Assembly: GCA_963702235.1 (NCBI GenBank)
Contig: CAVPBZ010000008.1
Location: 102,744 to 166,743 of the forward strand
Reading direction: 5' to 3'
Length of the DNA stretch: 64,000 bases
Source: PALSA-505 sp963702235
GTDB taxonomy: Bacteria; Actinomycetota; Actinomycetes; Streptosporangiales; Streptosporangiaceae
Under the pieces are notes generated by a model. It saw nothing but the letters and a program-made list of their open reading frames with translations. It searched no databases and was not told where the DNA came from. The translations under genes were made by a program, and so were the position numbers. This document shows positions 54,025-62,111 of the stretch, in pieces (position 1 is the first letter of the stretch; each line of letters starts with the position of its first letter).

Positions 54025-55110
54025 ATGACACCAGCCCGGCAGCAGGTCGCCCAGCCCCGGGCCGTCCTGTCCGAGTACACCACGCTCGGCCTCGGCGGCC
54101 CCGCGGCCAGGTTCGTGACCGCGCAGACCGAGCGCGCGCTGGTGACCGAGGTACAGGCCGCCGACCAGCGCGGTGAGCCGCTGCTGGTGCTCGGCGGCGG
54201 CAGCAACCTGGTGATCGCCGACGACGGCTTCGACGGAACAGTGATCGCGATCCGCACCAGCGGCGTCCGGCTGCCCGCGGGCGACGGGTCAGTGACCGTG
54301 ACCGCGGCGGCCGGCCAGGACTGGGACGCGCTCGTCCGGCGCTGCGTGACCGGCGGGCTGGCCGGGACCGAATGCCTGGCCGGCATTCCCGGCCTGGTCG
54401 GCGCCACGCCGATCCAGAACGTCGGCGCCTACGGACAGGAGGTCGCCGAGACGATCACCACCGTCCGCTGCTACGACCGGGCGAGCCGCGAGGTCGTCGA
54501 GCTGGCCGCGGCGGACTGCGGGTTCGGCTACCGGACCAGCCGGTTCAAGCAGGACCCGGCCAGGTTTGTCGTGCTCGGCGTCACCTTCATGCTGACTCAG
54601 GACCCGCTGTCGCTGCCGGTGAGGTACGCGGAGCTGGCCCGCCGCCTCGGCGTCGCGGCCGGGGAGCGCGTCCCGCTTGTCGATACCCGCGCCGCCGTGC
54701 TCGAGCTGCGCCGCGGCAAGGGCATGGTGCTCGACCCCGGCGACCCCGACACCAGGAGCGCCGGCTCGTTCTTCACCAACCCGGTGGTCAGCGCGGCCAC
54801 CCTCGCCGCGGTGGAGGCCGCGGCGACGGCCAGGTTCGGGGCGGCCGCCGCCGTCCCCCGGTTCCCGGCCGCCGACGGCCAGGTGAAGCTGCCCGCAGCC
54901 TGGCTGATCGAGCGGGCCGGGTTCGGCAAGGGGTACCGCACCGGCAGCGGCGCGCGGATCTCGGCCAAGCACACGCTGGCGCTGGTCAACCCCGGCGGCG
55001 GAAGCACGAAGGACCTGCTCGCGCTGGCCGCGGAAATCCGCGACGGCGTGCGTGCGGCGTTCGGGATCGAGCTAGTCCCCGAGCCCGTGCTCGTCGGCGT
55101 CTCGCTCTGA
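54025..55110 (+). CDS. murB: UDP-N-acetylenolpyruvoylglucosamine reductase
   Basis: Type I MurB, reducing the enolpyruvyl group to lactate to give UDP-MurNAc in cell wall synthesis, with FAD and NADPH. Seen: YTTLGLGGPAARFV, LVLGGGSNLVIADDGFDGTV, GIPGLVGATPIQNVGAYGQE, YRTSRFKQ, the active-site Ser in SAGSFFTNPV, and KLPAAWLIERAGFGKGYR. At 361 residues it is full-length. Its 3' end overlaps the converging adenosine deaminase gene by 39 bases. Actinomycete gene order murB - add - aspC - tRNA-Trp - secE is as expected. Confidence 0.93.
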   Translation: MTPARQQVAQPRAVLSEYTTLGLGGPAARFVTAQTERALVTEVQAADQRGEPLLVLGGGSNLVIADDGFDGTVIAIRTSGVRLPAGDGSVTVTAAAGQDWDALVRRCVTGGLAGTECLAGIPGLVGATPIQNVGAYGQEVAETITTVRCYDRASREVVELAAADCGFGYRTSRFKQDPARFVVLGVTFMLTQDPLSLPVRYAELARRLGVAAGERVPLVDTRAAVLELRRGKGMVLDPGDPDTRSAGSFFTNPVVSAATLAAVEAAATARFGAAAAVPRFPAADGQVKLPAAWLIERAGFGKGYRTGSGARISAKHTLALVNPGGGSTKDLLALAAEIRDGVRAAFGIELVPEPVLVGVSL

Positions 55111-56169
55111 CAGAGCGCTGTCTTTCGGCCAGTCGCTGTCTTTCAGCCAGTCGTCGATCCCCGTCAGCAGCCGCGAGCGCACCTCCGCTGGCGCGACGCT
55201 GCCGCGCACCGACATGCGGCCCAGCTCGGCCAGGTCGGCGTCGTGCAGGCCGTGCGCGTTCCTGGCCAGGTCGTACTGGGCGGTGAGCCGGGAGCCGAAC
55301 AGCAGCGGGTCGTCCGCGCCGAGCGCGACCTGCACCCCCGCGTCCAGCAGCTGCGGCAGCGGGACGTCGGCGGGCTTGGCGAACACGCCGAGCGACACGT
55401 TGGAGGAGGGGCAGACCTCCAGGGTGACCGAGCTGGCCGCGAGCCGCTGCGCCAGCCCGGGATCCGCGGCGGCCGCGATGCCGTGCCCGATCCGGTCGGC
55501 GTGCAGCTCGTCCAGGCAGGCGCGGACGCTGTCCGGGCCGCACAGCTCGCCACCGTGCGGAGCGGCCAGCAGCCCGGCCCGCCGCGCGATCCGGAAGGCC
55601 GGCCCGAACTCGGCCGGAGCCCCGCGCCGCTCGTCGTTGCTCAGCCCGAACCCGGTCACCCCGCGCCCCGCGTACTGCGCGGCCAGCCGGGCGAGCGTGC
55701 GCGCCTCGAGCGGGTGCTTGGTCCGGTTGGCCGCGATGATGACCCCGATGCCGACCCCGGTCGTGTCGCTGGCCTGCGCCGCCGCGTCGAGCACCAGCTC
55801 CACGGTGGGAGTCAGGCCGCCGAACCTGGCCGCGTAGCCGGACGGGTCCACCTGGATTTCCAGCCAGCCCGAGCCGTCGCCCGCCTCGTCCAGCGCGGTC
55901 TCCAGCAGCAGCCTGCGGACGTCGTCCTCGCTGCGCAGCACCGACCTGGCGATGTCGTACAGCCGCTGGAAGCGGAACCAGCCGCGCTCGTCAGCCGCCC
56001 CGACCTGCCGCAGCGGCCAGTCGCCGACCAGCGCGGCCGGCAGCTGGACCCCGTGCTCGCGGGCCAGCTCGACCAGCGTCGCGTGCCGCATCGCCCCGGT
56101 CAGGTGCAGGTGCAGGTGCGCCTTGGGCAGGGAGCGGAGCGGCCGGGCCGGAGGTACGGGAGTCGTCAG
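55072..56169 (-). CDS. add: Adenosine deaminase, probable CTG start
   Basis: Deaminates adenosine to inosine. From the ATG at 56091 (MRHATLVELAREHGV) the frame lacks the zinc ligands, but reading upstream in frame gives TTPVPPARPLRSLPKAHLHL then HLTGAMRHAT, the metal-binding HxH. The only usable start before it is CTG at 56167-56169, overlapping the aspC stop (CTGA). Later sites GHGIAAAA, CPSSNVSLG and LGADDPLLFG are normal. Length 365 residues is right for the family. The CTG start is an inference; an unseen frameshift could also explain it. Confidence 0.85.
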   Translation of the reverse strand: MTTPVPPARPLRSLPKAHLHLHLTGAMRHATLVELAREHGVQLPAALVGDWPLRQVGAADERGWFRFQRLYDIARSVLRSEDDVRRLLLETALDEAGDGSGWLEIQVDPSGYAARFGGLTPTVELVLDAAAQASDTTGVGIGVIIAANRTKHPLEARTLARLAAQYAGRGVTGFGLSNDERRGAPAEFGPAFRIARRAGLLAAPHGGELCGPDSVRACLDELHADRIGHGIAAAADPGLAQRLAASSVTLEVCPSSNVSLGVFAKPADVPLPQLLDAGVQVALGADDPLLFGSRLTAQYDLARNAHGLHDADLAELGRMSVRGSVAPAEVRSRLLTGIDDWLKDSDWPKDSALSERDADEHGLGD

Positions 56170-57377
56170 CCGGCCTGGCCGATCAGCTTGGCCATCCTGG
56201 TCAGGCCTTCCTCGAGGTCGGCGTCACCGAGCGCGCAGGACAGCCGGAAGTACCCGGGCGTGCCGAACGCCTCTCCGGGCACCACCGCGATCTCCGCCTC
56301 CTCCAGGAGCAGGCCGGCCAGCTCGGCCGATGTCTGCGCCTGGCGGCCGGCAATATTGAGGCCGAGCAGCCCCTTCACCGACGGGTAGCAGTAGAACGCG
56401 CCCTGCGGCTTGGGGCAGATCACCCCCGGCATCTCGTTCAGCATCCGGGTCATCGTGGTCTTGCGCCGGCCGAACGCCTCCCGCATCTCGGCCACCGCGG
56501 ACAGGTCGCCGGTCAGAGCCGCGACCGCGGCCTGCTGCGCCACGTTGCAGACGTTCGACGTCAGGTGCGACTGCAGGTTCCCCGCCGCCTTGATCACGTC
56601 AGCCGGGCCGATCATCCAGCCCACCCGCCAGCCGGTCATCGCGTAGGTCTTGGCCACGCCGTTCAGCACCACGCAGCGGTCGGCGATCTCCGGCGCCGCG
56701 ACGGGTATCGAGACGAACCGGGCGTCGCCGTACACCAGGTGCTCGTAGATCTCGTCGGTGATCACCCACAGGCCGTTCTCCGCCGCCCAGCGGCCGATCT
56801 CCGCCACCTGCTCGGGCGGGTACACCGCGCCGGTCGGGTTGGACGGCGACACGAACAGCAGCACCTTGGTCCGCTCGGTGCGGGCGGACTCCAGGTCGGC
56901 CACCGAGGCCAGGTAGCCGGACCGCTCGTCGGTCATCACCGGGACCGGGACGCCGCCCGCGAGCTCGATGGACTCCGGGTACGTGGTCCAGTACGGGGCC
57001 GGCAGCAGCACCTCGTCGCCCGGGTCGATCAGCGTGGCAAACGTCTGGTAGACCGCGTGCTTGCCGCCGTTGGTGACGATCACCTGGCTGGGCTGCACCT
57101 GGTAGCCGGAGTCGCGCGCGGTCTTGGCCGCGATCGCCTCGCGCAGCTCGGGCAGCCCGCTGGTCGCGGTGTACTTGTGGTTCTTCGGGTCGAGGCAGGC
57201 GCGGGCGGCCGCCTCGGCGATGTACCGCGGAGTCGGGAAGTCGGGCTGGCCAGCACCGAACCCGATGACCGGCCTGCCTTCGGCGCGCAGCGCCTTCGCC
57301 TTGGCGTCCACGGCCAGCGTGGCCGACTCGTTGATCGCGCTGATGCGCGCGGAGATGCGAGGATGTGACATGGGCAT
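56166..57377 (-). CDS. aspC: Aspartate aminotransferase (class I/II PLP enzyme)
   Basis: A 403-residue PLP transaminase exchanging aspartate and 2-oxoglutarate amino groups. Motifs: ESATLAVDAKAKALRAEG, GAGQPDFPTP, VTNGGKHAVYQTF, SNPTGAVYPPE, the PLP Lys in NGVAKTYAMTGWRVGW and the carboxylate Arg in FRLSCALGD. The subgroup is the bacterial Iβ/γ type found beside secE. The start is the ATG at 57377 or the one six bases in, at 57371. Divergent from the tRNA-Trp/secE unit; coupled to the adenosine deaminase gene by the CTGA overlap. Confidence 0.9.
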   Translation of the reverse strand: MPMSHPRISARISAINESATLAVDAKAKALRAEGRPVIGFGAGQPDFPTPRYIAEAAARACLDPKNHKYTATSGLPELREAIAAKTARDSGYQVQPSQVIVTNGGKHAVYQTFATLIDPGDEVLLPAPYWTTYPESIELAGGVPVPVMTDERSGYLASVADLESARTERTKVLLFVSPSNPTGAVYPPEQVAEIGRWAAENGLWVITDEIYEHLVYGDARFVSIPVAAPEIADRCVVLNGVAKTYAMTGWRVGWMIGPADVIKAAGNLQSHLTSNVCNVAQQAAVAALTGDLSAVAEMREAFGRRKTTMTRMLNEMPGVICPKPQGAFYCYPSVKGLLGLNIAGRQAQTSAELAGLLLEEAEIAVVPGEAFGTPGYFRLSCALGDADLEEGLTRMAKLIGQAG

Positions 57378-57501
57378 GAGGTCTATCGTTGCATCTTCGG
57401 CCCGGTGCTATGCCCGCGGTTCGACGGACCGGCCGTGGGCAACGTAGACTTCAGGGCTGGCAAGCACAGGTTTCAGCCAACATAGAGTGTAGTAAGCGCA
57501 C

Positions 57502-57566
57502 GCAAGCACAGGATTTTGCAGGCAAGTACAGGATTTGCAGGTAAGCACAGGATTTGCAGCAAGCAC
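57502..57566 (+). repeat. 19-20 bp tandem repeats abutting tRNA-Trp
   Basis: Three full units, GCAAGCACAGGATTTTGCAG and two 19-base versions, plus a partial fourth copy that runs into the tRNA: its CACAGG is completed by the first bases of the tRNA (AGGGCAG). A related GGCAAGCACAGG lies near 57458. Function not known. Confidence 0.8.
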
Positions 57567-57640
57567 AGGGCAGTAGCTCAATTGGCCAGAGTCCCGGTCT
57601 CCAAAACCGGTGGTTGGGGGTTCGAGTCCCTCCTGCCCTG
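57567..57640 (+). tRNA. trnW: tRNA-Trp (anticodon CCA)
   Basis: Cloverleaf folded by eye: acceptor AGGGCAG with CTGCCCT, D-stem GCTC/GAGT, anticodon stem CCGGT/ACCGG with loop CTCCAAA and anticodon CCA, T-arm with GGTTCGAGTCC, discriminator G. No CCA is encoded. Its place before secE-nusG is conserved in actinobacteria. Confidence 0.93.
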
Positions 57641-57722
57641 CGAGTGCGGTCCGTCGTCCAGTCATGGCTGGCGGGCCCACGGTGGGATCAATCCGTAACT
57701 TCAGCGCAGTTCAGGTGAGGAC

Positions 57723-57971
57723 ATGGCGACTCAGACCCGCAGCCCTGCAGAACGGCCGACGCGGCCAGGGCGCCCGGCCAAGGGCGGCAGGACGACCCCG
57801 GTTGTCTTCGTCCGGCAGGTGGTCGCCGAGCTGCGCAAGGTGATCTGGCCAACTCGGCACGAGCTGACCACCTACACCACGGTCGCGCTGGTGTTCATCG
57901 TGGTCATGGTGGGGATCGTGACCGGGCTCGACACCCTGCTCGGCAAGCTGGTGCTGGCGGTATTCGGCTAG
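57723..57971 (+). CDS. secE: Preprotein translocase subunit SecE
   Basis: An 82-residue SecE of the short actinobacterial type with a basic N-terminus (RPTRPGRPAKGG), the conserved VVAELRKVIWPTRHEL amphipathic segment and one membrane helix (LVFIVVMVGIVTGLDTLLG). It joins SecY and SecG in the translocon. ATG with TGAGGAC upstream. First protein gene after tRNA-Trp, followed by a small hairpin and nusG. Confidence 0.92.
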   Translation: MATQTRSPAERPTRPGRPAKGGRTTPVVFVRQVVAELRKVIWPTRHELTTYTTVALVFIVVMVGIVTGLDTLLGKLVLAVFG

Positions 57972-57976
57972 GACCG

Positions 57977-57993
57977 CTGCCGGGCGCAGCCCG
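57977..57993 (+). terminator. Short hairpin after secE
   Basis: GCCGGGC and GCCCGGC with a three-base loop; may attenuate readthrough from secE into nusG or be structural only. Confidence 0.3.
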
Positions 57994-58100
57994 GCTGGCT
58001 GTCCGTCCGCCGTGCGGCGTGCTCGCGGCAGCGCGACGGGAGAGCCTGGCGGCCGCGACTCGCGGTTACCAGGAACAAAGAGCGAAGAGAAAGAGTTACC

Positions 58101-58922
58101 GTGTCCGAACGAAGCGACGCCGATCCGGCGCAGGCTGACGAGGCGATCCTGCCATCAAACGGCCAGGTGACCGAGCCTGTGGCCGACGACTCAGCGGGCG
58201 AGGACGCGACCGGCGATGTCCTGGCGGCCGACGACTCGGCTGCCGAGGACGACGTATCCGGCGGCGACGACGCGGCCGACCAGGTGACCGCTGCGGCGGC
58301 AGCCGAGGACACCGGCGAAGACGCCGAGCCTGAGGCCGCGCCTGACCCGGTGGCGGAGTTCGGCCGCCAGCTCAGGATGCTGCCCGGCGACTGGTACGTG
58401 GTGCACTCCTACGCCGGCTACGAGAACCGGGTGAAGGCGAACCTGGAGAGCCGGACCCAGTCGCTGAACATGGAGGACTACATCTTCCAGATCGAGGTGC
58501 CTGTCCACCAGGTCACCGAGATCAAGGGCGGCAAGCGCCAGCAGGTCGCGGAGAAGGTGCTGCCGGGCTACATCCTGGTCCGGATGGACCTGACCGACCA
58601 GTCCTGGGCCGCCGTCCGCAACACGCCGGGCGTGACCGGGTTCGTCGGGCTGTCCAGCCGGCCGTCGCCGCTCAGCCTCGACGAGGTCGCGTCGCTGCTC
58701 GCCCCCGAGCCTGCCGAGCAGGTCAAGGAGGCGGACGCCAAGCGCACCATCGTGGAGTTCGAGCCGGGCGAGTCGGTCACCGTGATGGACGGGCCGTTCG
58801 CGACCCTGCCGGCGACGGTGAACGAGATCAACCCCGACACGCAGAAGCTCAAGGTGCTGGTCTCGATCTTCGGCCGGGAGACCCCGGTCGAGCTGTCTTT
58901 CGATCAGGTCACCAAGATCTGA
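58101..58922 (+). CDS. nusG: Transcription termination/antitermination factor NusG
   Basis: A 273-residue NusG. Residues about 1-85 are a strongly acidic Ala/Asp/Glu-rich tail typical of actinomycete NusG; the NGN domain starts at GDWYVVHSYAGYENRVKANL and runs past KVLPGYILVRMD; the KOW domain is FEPGESVTVMDGPFATLPAT. It binds RNA polymerase and ribosomal S10, coupling transcription and translation. GTG start; rplK follows after 41 bases. Confidence 0.95.
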   Translation: MSERSDADPAQADEAILPSNGQVTEPVADDSAGEDATGDVLAADDSAAEDDVSGGDDAADQVTAAAAAEDTGEDAEPEAAPDPVAEFGRQLRMLPGDWYVVHSYAGYENRVKANLESRTQSLNMEDYIFQIEVPVHQVTEIKGGKRQQVAEKVLPGYILVRMDLTDQSWAAVRNTPGVTGFVGLSSRPSPLSLDEVASLLAPEPAEQVKEADAKRTIVEFEPGESVTVMDGPFATLPATVNEINPDTQKLKVLVSIFGRETPVELSFDQVTKI

Positions 58923-58963
58923 CCGTCATCACGCAACGAACACGCAGAGAAGGAACGCAGCAC

Positions 58964-59398
58964 ATGCCGCCAAGGAAGAAGAGAGTCGCCGCGGTTGTGA
59001 AGGTGCAGCTGCAGGCGGGCGCGGCCACCCCGGCCCCGCCGGTCGGCACCGCGCTCGGGCCGCACGGCGTCAACATCATGGACTTCTGCAAGCAGTACAA
59101 CGCGGCGACCGAGTCCCAGCGCGGCAACATCGTGCCCGCGGAGATCACGATCTACGAGGACCGGTCGTTCACGTTCATCACCAAGACCCCGCCCGCGCCG
59201 GAGCTGATCAAGAAGGCAGCCGGCCTGGAGAAGGGCAGCGCCGAGCCGCACAAGACAAAGGTCGGCTCGGTCACCGCGGCGCAGGTACGGCAGATCGCTC
59301 AGGTCAAGATGCCCGACCTGAACGCGACCACGATGGAGGCCGCCGAGAAGATCATCGCCGGCACCGCACGCTCGATGGGCATCACGGTCGAGGGCTAA
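58964..59398 (+). CDS. rplK: 50S ribosomal protein L11
   Basis: A 144-residue L11: [20 protein letters not shown], then [16 protein letters not shown] and the C-terminal RNA-binding [30 protein letters not shown]. Part of the GTPase-associated centre and of the stringent-response platform. AAGGAA ribosome site before ATG. Confidence 0.97.
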
Positions 59399-59468
59399 GA
59401 CAAGCCTCAGTGGCAGGGCCAGGCGCTGGCCCGCTGACCACGACCTCCGGGAACAAGGGAGAAAGCAG

Positions 59469-60200
59469 ATGAAGCGCAGTAAGAACTACCGCAAGGCCGA
59501 AGAGCTGATCGACCGGAACCGGGTGTACACCCCGGCCGAGGCGATCCCGCTGGCCCGGCAGACCTCGGTCACCAAGTTCGACCCCACGGTCGAGGTCGCG
59601 CTCCGGCTCGGGGTTGACCCGCGCAAGGCCGACCAGATGGTCCGCGGCACCGTGAACCTGCCGAACGGCACCGGCAAGACGGCCCGGGTGCTCGTCTTCG
59701 CCACCGGTGACCGCGCCGAGGAGGCGCGCGCCGCCGGCGCCGACTACGTCGGCTCGGACGACCTGATCGAGCGGATCCAGGGCGGCTTCCTGGACTTCGA
59801 CGCGGTCGTGGCCACCCCCGACCTGATGGGCAAGGTGGGCCGGCTGGGCCGGGTGCTCGGCCCGCGCGGCCTGATGCCCAACCCCAAGACCGGCACCGTC
59901 ACCCCCGACGTCGCCCGGGCCGTGACCGAGATCAAGGGCGGCAAGATCGAGTTCCGGGTGGACAGGAACGGGAACCTCCACTTCATCATCGGCAAGGCGT
60001 CGTTCACCGACCGGGCGCTCGCCGAGAACTACGCGGCCGCGCTGGACGAAGTGATCAGGCTCAAGCCCGCCGCCGCCAAGGGCCGCTACGTGCGGCGGGT
60101 CACGATGGCCACGTCGATGGGTCCGGGCATCCCGGTCAACCCGAACAAGACGCACGGCGTCGTGGAAGAGCTGGAAGAGGCGCAGGCCGCCGCCGGCTAA
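59469..60200 (+). CDS. rplA: 50S ribosomal protein L1
   Basis: A 243-residue L1, starting MKRSKNYRKAEELIDRNRVY, with the signature GRLGRVLGPRGLMPNPKTGT and the end VTMATSMGPGIPVNPN. Forms the L1 stalk and, in other bacteria, represses its own rplK-rplA mRNA. Transcription likely continues from rplK. Confidence 0.97.
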   Translation: MKRSKNYRKAEELIDRNRVYTPAEAIPLARQTSVTKFDPTVEVALRLGVDPRKADQMVRGTVNLPNGTGKTARVLVFATGDRAEEARAAGADYVGSDDLIERIQGGFLDFDAVVATPDLMGKVGRLGRVLGPRGLMPNPKTGTVTPDVARAVTEIKGGKIEFRVDRNGNLHFIIGKASFTDRALAENYAAALDEVIRLKPAAAKGRYVRRVTMATSMGPGIPVNPNKTHGVVEELEEAQAAAG

Positions 60201-60414
60201 CCCGCGATCCCGGGGCCCAGCGGGTGACGAGCTCCCGCTGGGCCCCGTCATCTCCCGGCGACCCCACCGTTCCCGGCGGCTCCGGCTGGACTGTCCCGGC
60301 CGCGGCAGGTCCGCGCCCGGCCGCCTCAGCGTCCGGGCGCCCGGGGCCGGCCTGCACCGTTCGGGCTGAATATTCGTCCCGAACGGCGCTGCGGTCCGGG
60401 TTATCACGGAACCT

Positions 60415-60634
60415 TGATAGTCTGTGCGGAGCCAAAGACCGTCGGCCGTCGCCCGGCACCCGTTGCCAGGCGACCGAAGATCCCGCGGAAGCGGGCGGCC
60501 CGCGCAGGTGATCCAGCAGATCCGCCGTGAACCAGGCCAGCAGGTGGCCGTGGCCGGCGGTTACGCCCCGGAGCGCCCGCGCCGGGGCGTTCGTGTTTCC
60601 CGGGCCCTTCACATCAAACCGTGAGAGGAGGCCC
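60415..60634 (+). ncRNA. Ribosomal L10 leader (rplJ 5' UTR)
   Basis: The 430-base gap between rplA and rplJ contains GCCAAAGACCGTCGG near 60430 followed by a set of helical elements, as in the L10-leader autoregulatory RNA of actinobacteria, and a strong stem GCCCCGG/CCGGGGC at 60565-60588 before the ribosome site GAGAGGAGG. L10 (with L12) is expected to bind it and repress rplJ-rplL. A possible transcription start region (TTGATAGTCT) lies at 60413. Boundaries are approximate. The earlier 60201-60400 part holds no gene. Confidence 0.65.
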
Positions 60635-61204
60635 ATGCCGAAGCCGGAAAAGGTAACCGAGGTCGCCGAGCTGACCGAGCGCTTCCAGAATTCGGTCGGC
60701 GCGGTGCTGACCGAGTACCGCGGCCTGACCGTGGCGCAGCTGCGCGAGCTGCGCGGAACGCTGGGTGGGGCAGCCACGTTCACCGTGGTGAAGAACACGC
60801 TGACCAAGATCGCAGTCGAGCGGGCCGGACTGGAGCAGGAGCTCTCGCCGCTGCTCAGCGGCCCTTCGGCGGTCGCATTCGTGACCGGCGACGTGGTGGA
60901 GACCGCGAAGGGCCTGCGTGACTTCGCCAGGGCGAACCCGTTCCTGGTGATCAAGGGGGGCGTCCTCGAGGGCAAGGCCCTGACCCCCGCGGAGATCACC
61001 CAGCTGGCTGATCTCGAGCCGCGTGAGGTGCTGCTGGCCAAGCTGGCGGGCGCCATGACCGCGACTCAGGCGCGGGCCGCTGGCGCGTTCGCCGCGCTGC
61101 CTGCCCAGATGGCGCAGCTGGCCGAGGCGCTGAGGGTCAAGCGCGAGGCGGCAGCGGGCGGCAGCCCGGAGGCAGCACAGGGCGGCAGCCCGGAATCGGA
61201 CTGA
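60635..61204 (+). CDS. rplJ: 50S ribosomal protein L10
   Basis: A 189-residue L10. Start MPKPEKVTEVAELTERF follows GAGAGGAGG; longer upstream frame is leader RNA. VGAVLTEYRGLTVAQLRELR and KNTLTKIAVERAG are conserved; the C-terminal helix (LPAQMAQLAEALRVKREAAA) anchors L7/L12 dimers. The last 20 residues (GGSPEAAQGG-type) are an actinomycete-variable tail. Confidence 0.97.
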   Translation: MPKPEKVTEVAELTERFQNSVGAVLTEYRGLTVAQLRELRGTLGGAATFTVVKNTLTKIAVERAGLEQELSPLLSGPSAVAFVTGDVVETAKGLRDFARANPFLVIKGGVLEGKALTPAEITQLADLEPREVLLAKLAGAMTATQARAAGAFAALPAQMAQLAEALRVKREAAAGGSPEAAQGGSPESD

Positions 61205-61274
61205 CCCGCTGATCGAGGCATACGGGCGGCCGCGGGCCGCCGGACAAGACGTGACAACGGAGGAACCCAGCACC

Positions 61275-61667
61275 ATGGCGAAGCTCAGCACTGACGATCT
61301 GCTCGAGGCGTTCAAGGAAATGACCCTGCTCGAGCTCTCCGAGTTCGTGAAGCAGTTCGAGGACACGTTCGACGTCAAGGCGGCCGCCCCGGTGGCCGTC
61401 GCCGCGGCCGGCCCGGCCGGCGGCTCGGCCGGCGGTGAGGCCGCGGCCGAGGAGCAGGACGAGTTCGACGTGGTCCTCGAGGCCGCGGGCGACAAGAAGA
61501 TCCAGGTCATCAAGGAGGTCCGGAGCCTGACCAGCCTCGGCCTCAAGGAGGCCAAGGACCTGGTGGACGGCGCGCCCAAGCCGGTCCTGGAGAAGGTCAA
61601 CAAGGAGGCCGCCGAGAAGGCCAAGGCCGCGCTCGAGGGCGCTGGCGCCACGGTCACGGTCAAGTAA
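61275..61667 (+). CDS. rplL: 50S ribosomal protein L7/L12
   Basis: A 130-residue L7/L12: MAKLSTDDLLEAFKEMTLLE dimer domain, Ala/Gly hinge, then the C-terminal EFDVVLEAAGDKKIQVIKEV, KDLVDGAPKPVLEKVNKE. Recruits translation factors to the ribosome. ATG preceded by CGGAGG; a GTG-like upstream extension is not used. A strong terminator follows. Confidence 0.97.
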   Translation: MAKLSTDDLLEAFKEMTLLELSEFVKQFEDTFDVKAAAPVAVAAAGPAGGSAGGEAAAEEQDEFDVVLEAAGDKKIQVIKEVRSLTSLGLKEAKDLVDGAPKPVLEKVNKEAAEKAKAALEGAGATVTVK

Positions 61668-61680
61668 CCAGCGGCTTTAC

Positions 61681-61707
61681 GGGCGGCCCGGAATATCCGG
61701 GCCGCCC
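61681..61707 (+). terminator. Strong hairpin terminator after rplL
   Basis: GGGCGGCCCGGA and TCCGGGCCGCCC, perfect 12-base arms around ATA, followed by TTCC. Separates rplJL from rpoB, which has its own promoter. Confidence 0.8.
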
Positions 61708-61967
61708 TTCCGCGTTCCTGTAAACGTCACCCCCCACACGCACGTCAGTACTGCACGCACTGGGCGCTTCACCCCGCTGCCGCAGCCTCTCGCTACCACC
61801 CGACGCAAGGAACCATGGTCTTTACCCCGCCGCCCGGACCTCACACATCTGGAAGGATGTGGCATCTCTCACCCGTCCAGACCACCGGGACCAGGCGGGT
61901 CAGACTTGACGTTTCGCCGTACAAGAGCGATGCTGCGGACAGCGTGAATCTCATAGAAGCGTACAGT

Positions 61968-61997
61968 TGACCAGTGGTGTGCCGATCGGCTACACTA
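61968..61997 (+). promoter_or_regulatory. Consensus-like sigma-70/HrdB promoter of rpoB
   Basis: TTGACC at 61968-61973 and TACACT at 61992-61997 with an 18-base spacer, about 115 bases upstream of the rpoB start, in an AT-richer stretch. Matches the principal sigma consensus well. The rest of the 400-base gap (61708-62111) has no gene. Confidence 0.7.
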
Positions 61998-62111
61998 CTC
62001 TTTTGCGCTGCACTCTGACGCCCTCGGCAACCTCGAACATCCCGCGGTGTGCCCGCAGGGCGTTTGGCGTGCGTGCGGTGAACGTCCGCCACAAGCTCGG
62101 AAGGACCCCTG

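Noticed and set aside
57502..57566. Tandem repeats considered as a CRISPR array
   Set aside because: Units are contiguous without spacers, and no cas genes are present anywhere in the window.
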